A stretch of 22,532 nucleotides of DNA, taken from Deltaproteobacteria bacterium RIFOXYA12_FULL_61_11. GTDB taxonomy: Bacteria; Bdellovibrionota_F; JAHFAK01; YA12-FULL-61-11. How positions within the stretch are numbered: the stretch's first letter is position 1; each line of letters starts with the position of its first letter. A program made the position numbers and the translations under genes. Shown piece by piece: positions 15,020 to 21,432 of the stretch. The stretch lies in contig MGSU01000005.1 in assembly GCA_001799195.1 (NCBI GenBank), positions 1-22,532 on the forward strand, given 5' to 3'. Under the pieces are notes generated by a model that searched no databases, was not told the DNA's origin, and saw only the letters and a program-made list of their open reading frames with translations.

Positions 15020-15100
15020 GCTTTCCGAGAGCATAATAAAGCTCTCGCTGCCGCTCGGGCTCTGAGCCTCGATCATACCGACGCGTCGAAAAAAGACTGA
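15020..15100 (+). pseudogene. 3' remnant of a second RAYT gene
   Basis: In frame, this reads AFREHNKALAAARALS followed by LDHTDASKKD and a TGA, matching the last 26 residues of the intact RAYT. Of 26 codons, 7 differ only synonymously and 5 change the residue, so the copy diverged while it was still coding. All upstream parts of the gene are absent here; homology starts abruptly at AGGCTTTCC. It is therefore a decayed or deleted paralogue, not a duplicate made at this site recently. Confidence 0.85.
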
Positions 15101-15256
15101 GTTCTACTTCGGGCCAGCCTTTCAACGACGCGCGAGGAAGGCCTTGGTGCGTCTTCTTTCCGGGGTAGCGCTGCTTTGCTTGTCGTCACATCGACCCGAT
15201 GGTACCCTTGCCAGCATGAAGAGGGTGGTGGTGAGGGCTGCGTGTGGGTACCGTGT

Positions 15257-15277
15257 GGAAGCCGAGTCCGGCTTTGG
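15257..15277 (+). repeat. REP hairpin copy D
   Basis: Identical to copy C including GTGT before and TGTTT after. It ends 14 bp before the stop codon of the MotA-like gene on the other strand. Confidence 0.9.
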
Positions 15278-15291
15278 TGTTTCTTACGATC

Positions 15292-15951
15292 TCACTGCCG
15301 ACCATGGTGGTTGGGCAATCGATCCCCGAGTTGTTCTTGCAACAAGGTCTTGGGCAACTCGAGGCCCTGCCGGCCCGTTTCCACCTCGGTTCCAACGGAG
15401 AAGAACGCGACCGTGACCGTTACGAACAGGACGAAGGAGACACCGAGGAGGACACCCAGGTGGGTGGAGGTCGATGCATCGCGGATGGTGCTGATCTTCT
15501 CCGGTTGAGCTCCCTTGCGTGCAGCCCTGGCGACGAAGTAGCCCTCCAATGGCTTGAACAAGACGTAAGCGGCGAAGTAGCCGTACAGCACGGTGAGCAT
15601 GGTCACAGCCAAGCACGGGCCGAGTGAAGAAAGGTCTGAAAAATCTTGCAACATTTGTATCGCGCCGATCAAATAGCCGAGCACGCCGGAAAAAACCGCG
15701 TTCCGGGCAGCTCCGGCGGCTACCTCGGCTAACTTGAGATCCTGCTCGGGTGTGGTCGCGGCGGTCGAGAACAGGGTGAGTGGATTGGTGTCCGGATAGG
15801 TCGCCAGGGTCAGGCCCGCGGTCACGACCAGGACAATGAGGAAGGAAGGCATATCGATGAAGAGCTCTCCGCCTGGGGCGCTGAATATTGCCAAACAGGT
15901 GATTGACACCACCAGGCAGAGGCCGAGCACGAACTGGATTCTCGGACGCAT
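15292..15951 (-). CDS. Short MotA/TolQ/ExbB-like membrane protein
   Basis: A 219-residue protein with about five hydrophobic segments. The start (FIDMPSFLIVLVVTAGLTL, about residues 31-49) resembles MotA's second segment. GVLGYLIGAIQML and LGPCLAVTMLTVLYGYFAAYVLFKPLEGYF (about 89-140) resemble the conserved pore-lining helices of the MotA/TolQ/ExbB proton-channel superfamily. The cytoplasmic loop between those parts is only about 35 residues, much shorter than in MotA, and an extra C-terminal hydrophobic segment follows (about 165-185). No MotB/ExbD partner is next to it. AAGGAA stands about 9 nt before the ATG at 15951. Its C-terminal end falls 14 bp from REP copy D, so the last residues (GDRLPNHHGRQ) may be changed by rearrangement. 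A channel function is not certain. Confidence 0.7.
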   Translation of the reverse strand: MRPRIQFVLGLCLVVSITCLAIFSAPGGELFIDMPSFLIVLVVTAGLTLATYPDTNPLTLFSTAATTPEQDLKLAEVAAGAARNAVFSGVLGYLIGAIQMLQDFSDLSSLGPCLAVTMLTVLYGYFAAYVLFKPLEGYFVARAARKGAQPEKISTIRDASTSTHLGVLLGVSFVLFVTVTVAFFSVGTEVETGRQGLELPKTLLQEQLGDRLPNHHGRQ

Positions 15952-16116
15952 GGTATAGTTCCTTGCGTTGGATTGTCGTAATGGAAACCCAGGCTAGTCG
16001 CAGTGACCTGCGCTGTCAACACAGGTGTGCTCGACCATTTTTCAGAAGACTGGCCTTTTGGGCGGGATCGTGCTATGAGCCGGACTTGGAAGCGGTCCGC
16101 TCGTGGAGGGGGGGAG
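15952..16116. other. Divergent promoter region
   Basis: 165 bp between the divergent MotA-like and beta-helix lipoprotein genes. It must contain both promoters, but I see no clear boxes. A strong GGAGGGGGGGAG site at 16105-16116 fixes the start of the plus-strand gene at 16117. Confidence 0.4.
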
Positions 16117-17862
16117 ATGTTCAAGCTCTCGTGCGCGTTCCTAGCCCTGGTGGCCCTGATGAGCCTCGGCGGTTGCCAGGTCGCCGAGGATCCCTACGAT
16201 CAACTCCTCTTGAAGAGCAGCGAGGAGCAGCCCCAACCTCCCGACCTCCTCTTGAACCTCACCACCGAAGAGGTCCACCTCAATCTGCTCGGACTTCCTA
16301 TCTACAATAAAATCAGTCTAGTGGTGGAACTCGAGGCCGGGGAACCTCTCGGCCGCTCCGAGTGGGTGCTCAGTCAGGGCGGCGAGGTCGTCGCGCAAGG
16401 GCTGTTCGACCTGCCCCGGGGGACGCAACGGCTGATCCTCTACCAGTTCCGGAGCCCGGGCTTCAAGCGCATGCACCTCCTCGTGACCACGCCGTACGGT
16501 GAGACCGAGACCACGGCCGACCTCTTCCTCGGCAAGCACCTCATGACGTCCCAGCGCCTCGACGGCGAGGGCGCGGCGAGCTTCGCGGCCCGGGAAGACC
16601 TGCCCCTCATCGAACTCGACAAGACGATGAGGGTGGCCGCTGACCTCGTGTTGACCCCGGCCCGCTATGTCGTCTCCGATCCTCGACTCGCCGCGGCCTT
16701 CGAAATCACAGCGCCCGGGGTGAGCCTCGACTGCAAGGGCTCGATCATTTACGGCCCGGGGAACGGCATCGGTATCCTCAATAAAGGCCACGATGCGGTC
16801 CTGGTGCGCAATTGCACGGTCGAGAACTTCCGCTACGCCCTATCCTTCTCGGACAGCAGCGGACATTTCATCGGCAACAACGATTTTTCGGGCAACTACC
16901 TGCGCCCGTCGACGGGTGATGTGTATGACTTCCTCGAGGTCAAGAAGTGCCCCCCCCCGCAGGAAGACGGCGGTGGCGGGATAGAATTCACCCACGTCCG
17001 GGCTTCCTCGGTGCTCGGCAACACGGCCAAGCGCCAGCAGAACGGCCTCCTGTTGCAGTACTCGGATGGCAATCTGGTCGAGGGCAACGATTTCTCCGAC
17101 AACCACGGTTGGGGTATGTTCCTGTGCCACGCCAGCGAGAACGAGCTTACCCGCAACGTCGCCGACAACATGTACAACCGCTCATCGGCCTATTGCCACG
17201 AGGTCCAGCAAGACGGTTGCGACGCGGCGGCGATCACCATCATGAAGGGGTCCAACCACAACCGCATCACGCACAACAGCATCCGCAACTCGGGCGACGG
17301 CATCTTCCTGGCCGGCCTGCCCGAGCACGGTCCGGGGGGGGCCGATCATAACTACTTCTACGGCAACGATGCCAGCTTCACCAAACACCTGGGTTTTGAG
17401 GCGACCTTCTCCGAGGGGAATGTCTTCGAGCACAACAAGGTCGTGGGGGCGGGCCGGGCCGGGTTCTGGCTCGGTTATTCCAAGGACAGCGCGATCCTCG
17501 ACAACTACATCGCCCAGAACGGCTGGGAGGGGGTCAACATCGACCACGGCGAGGGGATCACCATCGAGGGGAATCAGATCCTCGACAACCAGCGCGAGGC
17601 GATCAAGATCTGGCGCTCGGATTTCCTGAACGACCAGTACCCGCCGCCGACCGGCTACACGATAACCTCCAACGTCATCGTCGCCAAGCGCGGTCTGAGC
17701 TTCCAGGACACCGTGGACTCCAAGGTCAGCGGTAACTGCATCGAGCTGCGGTACGGCCAACCGATCACGCAGCAGGGGACGTGCGAGCTCCTGCTCGAGG
17801 CCAATGCGAGTGGCCCGTGTGCGCGCCTCGCCGAGGACGACTTCGTTCTGGACCTGCCTTGA
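16117..17862 (+). CDS. Beta-helix lipoprotein (NosD/PbH1 type)
   Basis: A 581-residue predicted lipoprotein with lipobox LGGC (Cys20). Residues about 40-160 form a beta-rich N-terminal domain. From about 165 to 560 there are repeated short strands with Asn/Gly turns (DAVLVRNCTVENF, GNLVEGNDFSDN, NHNRITHNSIRNSGDGIF, DSAILDNYIAQNG, GITIEGNQILDNQ), the signature of right-handed parallel beta-helices of the NosD/CASH/pectate-lyase-like type. Such folds bind or process sugars; no catalytic triad is evident. ATG 16117 is chosen for its strong GGAGG site and direct signal peptide. Two homopolymer runs lie inside: nine C at 16950-16958 and eight G at 17334-17341; the frame is intact across both. The nuclease gene starts 49 bp downstream, so the two are probably cotranscribed. 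Confidence 0.87.
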   Translation: MFKLSCAFLALVALMSLGGCQVAEDPYDQLLLKSSEEQPQPPDLLLNLTTEEVHLNLLGLPIYNKISLVVELEAGEPLGRSEWVLSQGGEVVAQGLFDLPRGTQRLILYQFRSPGFKRMHLLVTTPYGETETTADLFLGKHLMTSQRLDGEGAASFAAREDLPLIELDKTMRVAADLVLTPARYVVSDPRLAAAFEITAPGVSLDCKGSIIYGPGNGIGILNKGHDAVLVRNCTVENFRYALSFSDSSGHFIGNNDFSGNYLRPSTGDVYDFLEVKKCPPPQEDGGGGIEFTHVRASSVLGNTAKRQQNGLLLQYSDGNLVEGNDFSDNHGWGMFLCHASENELTRNVADNMYNRSSAYCHEVQQDGCDAAAITIMKGSNHNRITHNSIRNSGDGIFLAGLPEHGPGGADHNYFYGNDASFTKHLGFEATFSEGNVFEHNKVVGAGRAGFWLGYSKDSAILDNYIAQNGWEGVNIDHGEGITIEGNQILDNQREAIKIWRSDFLNDQYPPPTGYTITSNVIVAKRGLSFQDTVDSKVSGNCIELRYGQPITQQGTCELLLEANASGPCARLAEDDFVLDLP

Positions 17863-17911
17863 GTCCGTCTCACCATACTCTCCCCTCCACAAAAGTTTGT
17901 GAGGTCTACCG

Positions 17912-18463
17912 ATGCGCGCACCTCTGCTGCTGCTCCTGCTCTCCCTCCCGACCGAGGCGGTCACCCCGGTGGTCTTGCCGAAGACCTATGCCTTGATCCG
18001 GGTCTCCGACGGCGATACCTTCGAGGCCACGGACGGCACCATCCATTTCAAGGTGCGTTTGGCGGGCATCGATGCCCCCGAGAAGGCGCAACCCTTCTCC
18101 AAAGTCGCCCAGCAGCGGCTTCACGACAGCCTCCAGGGTAAACCGATCGAGCTGCGCTATTACCAACTCGATCCCTACAACCGGATCATCGCCCAGGTCC
18201 TGGTCGGAGGCCGGGATGTGGGATTGGACTTGGTTGCCGCCGGGCTGGCCGAATACTATCGCCCCGGTTCCGATTGCCTCGACTTCGGAGATCCCAAGGC
18301 GCGAGATCCCAAGGCGCGCTGGAGGAACTACGACATCCTGCCCTACGTCGAGGCCGAAGACAAGGCCCGCGCGGGTAAGTTGGGAGCCTTCGTTGATCTG
18401 AAGAAGTACGAGAGTCCCTGTACGTTTCGCAAGAACAAGAAGCTGCGCGGCTCGAAGCCCTGA
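17912..18463 (+). CDS. Secreted staphylococcal-nuclease-like protein
   Basis: A 183-residue thermonuclease (SNase) family protein with an N-terminal signal peptide (MRAPLLLLLLSLPTEA). The SNase OB fold is clear. VSDGDTF (Asp33, Asp35) matches the calcium-binding Asp region. RLAGIDAPE supplies Arg49, Asp54 and Glu57, and DPYNR supplies Arg91. These correspond to Arg35, Asp40, Glu43 and Arg87 of the S. aureus enzyme, so it should be catalytically competent and cleave DNA or RNA outside the cytoplasm. GLDLVAAGLAEYY is the usual closing helix. GAGG lies 7 nt before the ATG. The region after residue 120 contains a 15-bp tandem duplication (DPKAR twice). It follows the beta-helix lipoprotein gene by 49 bp and converges on the transporter gene. 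Confidence 0.92.
   Translation: MRAPLLLLLLSLPTEAVTPVVLPKTYALIRVSDGDTFEATDGTIHFKVRLAGIDAPEKAQPFSKVAQQRLHDSLQGKPIELRYYQLDPYNRIIAQVLVGGRDVGLDLVAAGLAEYYRPGSDCLDFGDPKARDPKARWRNYDILPYVEAEDKARAGKLGAFVDLKKYESPCTFRKNKKLRGSKP
18290..18319 (+). repeat. 15-bp tandem duplication inside the nuclease gene
   Basis: GATCCCAAGGCGCGA is followed directly by GATCCCAAGGCGCGC. The repeat adds five residues in frame (DPKAR-DPKAR) in the surface region after the catalytic core. Confidence 0.9.
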
Positions 18464-18469
18464 CGACGC

Positions 18470-19339
18470 CTAGGCCGGGTTCCCGGCTCGGGCCGTTCGA
18501 GGGGGGCGCTGACTCTTGGAAAGGCCCAACCACAAGCAGGAAAGCAAGACCAGAACCGCGCCGAGAGCGGACCACAGGTCTGGGACCTGCCCCCAGACGA
18601 GGAGATCCCAACCCGCGGAAAAGATGACCGAGAGGAAGGTGAGCAAGGAGACCCGCGAGAGCAGACCGTGCTGATAGCCTTCCGTGGTAAGGAGTTGGCC
18701 AACCACAGAGAAGCCGCTCATGCCCAGCAGCAGACCCAGCGTGGCGAGGTCGGGCAGGACGAACTCGTGGGCGCCGAGCAGTCCGGCCAAGATCATCGAG
18801 AAGAAGTACTGGTAGAAGACCACGCTCTCCTTCGACTCGTCGGAGAGGATCTTGACCAGGGTGAAGGCCACAGCCGAACAGACGGCCGAGCACAGCGCCG
18901 CGGCTCCGCCGAGGTTGGCCAAGCCGAAGCCCGGTCGGATCACGGTCAGGGCTCCCAAGAAGGCCAAGCCGGCGATCAGGTAGATCGAGCGGGGCACCGC
19001 CTCGCCGAGGAGGTGGTGCGCGAGGAGGACCATCAGGATCGGGGCGATGCGGTTGGTCGCGACCACGTCGGCCAAGGAGATCCGCGATAGGGCGAAGACG
19101 TAGCAGGCCACGGCGACGAAACCGAAGAGGCCTCGCATCGCGAGTAGGCGGCGGCGTTTGCCGAACAGACCGACCTTGCGGTGCCGGGCCAAGGGCACCA
19201 AGCAGAGCACCCCGAGGACTCCGCGGCCGAAGACCACCTCGAGGAAGGGCAGGTGGTTGGTGGCCAGCTTGGCGAAGACGCCCATCAGGCTGAGGAAGAA
19301 CACCCCGGCCACCATCAGCAGCAGGGTCCTGGCATTCAT
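18470..19339 (-). CDS. EamA/DMT family membrane transporter
   Basis: A 289-residue inner-membrane protein with about ten hydrophobic helices arranged as two EamA repeats, the usual size and layout of drug/metabolite transporters. Family marks are VFFLSLMGVFAKLA, VVFGRGVLGVLCLVPLA and SLADVVATNRIAPILMVLLAHHLLGE in the first half, and VFYQYFFSMILAGLLG and LLTTEGYQHGLLSRVSLLTFLSVIFS in the second. The substrate cannot be told from sequence; members export amino acids or metabolites. GGAGGT stands just before the ATG at 19339, and the gene begins 18 bp after the mutL stop, so it is the last gene of the mtnA-mutL operon. The stop is 6 bp from the nuclease stop on the other strand, leaving no room for a separate terminator. 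Confidence 0.9.
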   Translation of the reverse strand: MNARTLLLMVAGVFFLSLMGVFAKLATNHLPFLEVVFGRGVLGVLCLVPLARHRKVGLFGKRRRLLAMRGLFGFVAVACYVFALSRISLADVVATNRIAPILMVLLAHHLLGEAVPRSIYLIAGLAFLGALTVIRPGFGLANLGGAAALCSAVCSAVAFTLVKILSDESKESVVFYQYFFSMILAGLLGAHEFVLPDLATLGLLLGMSGFSVVGQLLTTEGYQHGLLSRVSLLTFLSVIFSAGWDLLVWGQVPDLWSALGAVLVLLSCLWLGLSKSQRPPRTARAGNPA

Positions 19340-19357
19340 GGGTACCTCCGCGTCGGT

Positions 19358-21154
19358 TCAGCGACGCTTGAACAGACGCTCCAGCTCGGGCAGGGGCAGA
19401 CTCTGGTGGATGGGTCGGCCGTGCGGGCAGTGGTGGGCGTTGGAGATGGTGTCGAGGTCCCGGAAGAGGCGGCGCACGTCCTCCTCGGCGAGCGGCTGGT
19501 CGGCGCGGACCGACTGGTGGCAGGCCATGGTCGCGAGCAGGTTGTCCAGGGCTCGGCCGAGGCTCAGTTCGTCGCCGAGGGAGGTGAGTTCGGCGAAGGC
19601 GTCCTCGACGAGACCCGCGACGTCCCCGCGGGCGAGGATCTCCGGCACCGAGCGCACCACGACCGAGGTCGAGGAGAACGGCTCGAGGACGAAGCCGAGG
19701 CGGCCAAGAGCCGTGGCCAAGCGGTCATAGTCGGCCCCCAGTTCCCGGCCGAGTTCGACGCGTTCGGGGAAGAGGAGGTCCTGCGAGGCCCCTCTTCCAT
19801 TGCGGTAGGCGGCGGCGAGCCATTCGAAATTCAGACGTTCGTAGGCCGCGTGTTGATCCACCAGGACCAGCTCTTCGTTGCGCTCGCAGACCAGGTAGGT
19901 ACGGCGGAATTGCCCAAGGTAGACGAGGTCGCGATAATACCTGCCGGTCTCGGCGTAGTCGCCGCTCTCCTCGCCGAGCTCAGGTTGCATCGGGAGAGAC
20001 GGCGGGGAGGGAACGTCGAACAGTGAGGCCTGCACCAGCAGCGGTTCCCTCGGGGTAGCCGGGAGCCAGGTACCTGCACCGCGTCGAGGGGAGGTGGGCT
20101 CGAAGCACGGCAGGGGAGGTAGGCCTGCCGAGCTCGGGAGCTCGATCGAGGCGGTCGCCGGTTTCCCGAGCCCGGAGAGGGCTGCCCGGACCGTGTGCAG
20201 GACCAGGGAGAAGACCTGCTCGGGGTGCAGGAAGCGCACCTCGCTCTTCTGCGGGTGCACGTTGACGTCGACCCGGTCCGGCGGGAGATTGAGGAAGAGC
20301 ACGCAGAAGGGGTGCCGCCCGACCAGCAGCAGCGTGCGATAGGCCTCCTGGACGGCGTAACCGAGCCGCCGATCCGAGATCAGGCGGCCGTTGACATAGA
20401 ACATCACCTGCCGGGCCATGGAGCGGGAATAGTCGGGACCGGAAAGAAAACCGTAGAGCGAGGCCTCTTCGCGTTGCTCGGAGACCTCGAGCAGGTGCTC
20501 GGGCAGGAGTTGGGGAAACGCCTTGCAGATGCGCGCGACGAAGGAAGAGGTCGCGGGCAAGTGCAGGACCTGCTTGCCGTCTTTGATCAGGCGGAAGGAG
20601 GTCTCGGCCGCGGGCAGGGCGAGACGCACGAGGGTCTCGTGCAGCTTGGCGTACTCGGCGCCGGGAGTCTTGAGGAATTTGCGACGGGCCGGGACGTTGT
20701 GGAAGAGGTCTTCGACCAGGAGGTCCGTGCCGCCGGCTAGGCCGACCTGTTCCTCGGCCACGATGTCGTCACCGACCATCCGCAATCTCGTGCCGACCTC
20801 GTCGTCCGGCCGCTTGGTGCAGAGGGTCAGCTTGGAGACCGAGGCGATGGAGGCCAAGGCCTCCCCCCGGAACCCGAACGAGCGCAGGGCCTGCAGGTCG
20901 TCGATGCCGCGCAGCTTGCTGGTGGTGTGCCGCCGTACCGCGAGCCGGGCGTCCTCGGCGCTCATGCCCATGCCGTTGTCCACCAGGCGCAGCGAGCGCA
21001 AACCACCGTCCTGGACCGAAACGGTCAGGTCGGTGCCTCCTGCGTCGAGCGCGTTCTCGACGAGCTCCTTGAGCACGGAGGCAGGCCGTTCGATGATCTC
21101 TCCGGCCGCGATCTGGTTGATCACCTCGGGGGCGAGAGCCTGGATCCGATTCAT
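19358..21154 (-). CDS. mutL: DNA mismatch repair protein MutL (endonuclease type)
   Basis: A 598-residue MutL. The GHL ATPase domain has ELVENALDAG (motif I, residues 30-39), DNGMG (59-63) and GFRGEAL (94-100), then the conserved FHNVPARRKFLK and PPDRVDVNVHPQKSEVRF. A variable linker follows. The C-terminal dimerisation domain carries DQHAAYERLNFE at 433-444, the complete DQHA(X)2E(X)4E metal-binding endonuclease motif, along with ACHQSVRAD, CPHGRP (about 576-581) and a terminal FKR. This MutL should thus nick DNA itself, as in species without MutH. ATG 21154 is chosen because GGGAGG precedes it, it starts the conserved MNRIQALAPEVINQIAAGE, and it overlaps the preceding stop by 4 bp. It lies in one operon with mtnA. 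Confidence 0.96.
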   Translation of the reverse strand: MNRIQALAPEVINQIAAGEIIERPASVLKELVENALDAGGTDLTVSVQDGGLRSLRLVDNGMGMSAEDARLAVRRHTTSKLRGIDDLQALRSFGFRGEALASIASVSKLTLCTKRPDDEVGTRLRMVGDDIVAEEQVGLAGGTDLLVEDLFHNVPARRKFLKTPGAEYAKLHETLVRLALPAAETSFRLIKDGKQVLHLPATSSFVARICKAFPQLLPEHLLEVSEQREEASLYGFLSGPDYSRSMARQVMFYVNGRLISDRRLGYAVQEAYRTLLLVGRHPFCVLFLNLPPDRVDVNVHPQKSEVRFLHPEQVFSLVLHTVRAALSGLGKPATASIELPSSAGLPPLPCFEPTSPRRGAGTWLPATPREPLLVQASLFDVPSPPSLPMQPELGEESGDYAETGRYYRDLVYLGQFRRTYLVCERNEELVLVDQHAAYERLNFEWLAAAYRNGRGASQDLLFPERVELGRELGADYDRLATALGRLGFVLEPFSSTSVVVRSVPEILARGDVAGLVEDAFAELTSLGDELSLGRALDNLLATMACHQSVRADQPLAEEDVRRLFRDLDTISNAHHCPHGRPIHQSLPLPELERLFKRR

Positions 21155-21432
21155 CGTTCCTCCCTCGCGGCAATGGCTTGTGCGGTGAGGAAAACCTTGT
21201 CCCCCTCCCTGGTGACCAGCCCCCTGCGTTCCAAGCCTGCCACGGCAGAGGCCAGGTTGTGCCGGGCTTCGGGAGAACGCAGACCGAGGACGCTGGCGAG
21301 CAAGAAGAAGGTCAACCCGTTGACTTCCTTCCCTTCTTCGTTGCGATACGGGAGCGCGGCCAGCACCTTGGTTTGAAAGACTGTCAGGGGAGACGACGGG
21401 TCCTGGTTTGGTGTACCCGTTCGCCCGCTCAT
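21151..21432 (-). CDS. Small winged-helix-like protein between mtnA and mutL
   Basis: A 93-residue protein that I do not recognise by name. The pattern TVFQTKVLAALPYRNEEG, FFLLASVLGLRSPEARHNLASAVAGLERRGLV and TREGDKVFLTAQ fits a winged helix-turn-helix: a helix, a turn before a recognition helix, then LERRGLVxxxGDKVxLT as the wing. It overlaps both neighbours by 4 bp: the mtnA stop runs into its ATG, and its own stop runs into the mutL ATG. The three are therefore translationally coupled. The overlaps, the even codon use and the fold pattern argue for a real gene. It could be a DNA-binding regulator of the operon or a mismatch-repair accessory; both are inference. Confidence 0.8.
   Translation of the reverse strand: MSGRTGTPNQDPSSPLTVFQTKVLAALPYRNEEGKEVNGLTFFLLASVLGLRSPEARHNLASAVAGLERRGLVTREGDKVFLTAQAIAAREER

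Larger units (their letters stand above)
15018..15277 (+). repeat. RAYT 3'-end/flank direct repeat, copy 2
   Basis: Matches 13905-14154: RAYT C-terminal codons, stop, flank and terminal REP. It lies between REP copies C and D. The flank diverges from copy 1 by point changes and small indels, for example CCTTGCCAGCATGAAGAGGG against CCTTGCCCGCATGGAGATGG. Confidence 0.88.
14746..15291. other. 546-bp REP-rich region without an intact gene
   Basis: This stretch contains REP copies B, C and D, the RAYT 3' remnant (15020-15100) and direct repeat copy 2. A further hairpin at 14940-14956 (TCACC ... GGTGA) also places AGTCCGG in its loop and may be a diverged relative of the REP. No intact gene is supported, and no clear terminator follows the OB-fold gene. 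Confidence 0.65.

Noticed and set aside
14821-15277. CRISPR-like array from REP copies B, C and D
   Set aside because: The spacing is uneven (166 and 270 bp), the intervening DNA contains the RAYT remnant, and no cas gene is present.
17182-17964. Minus-strand open frame opposite the second beta-helix gene
   Set aside because: Antisense shadow; the plus strand shows clear beta-helix repeats and a signal peptide.
19181-20026. Plus-strand open frames opposite the transporter and mutL genes
   Set aside because: They lie antisense to genes with complete family motifs and have biased composition with no domain of their own.
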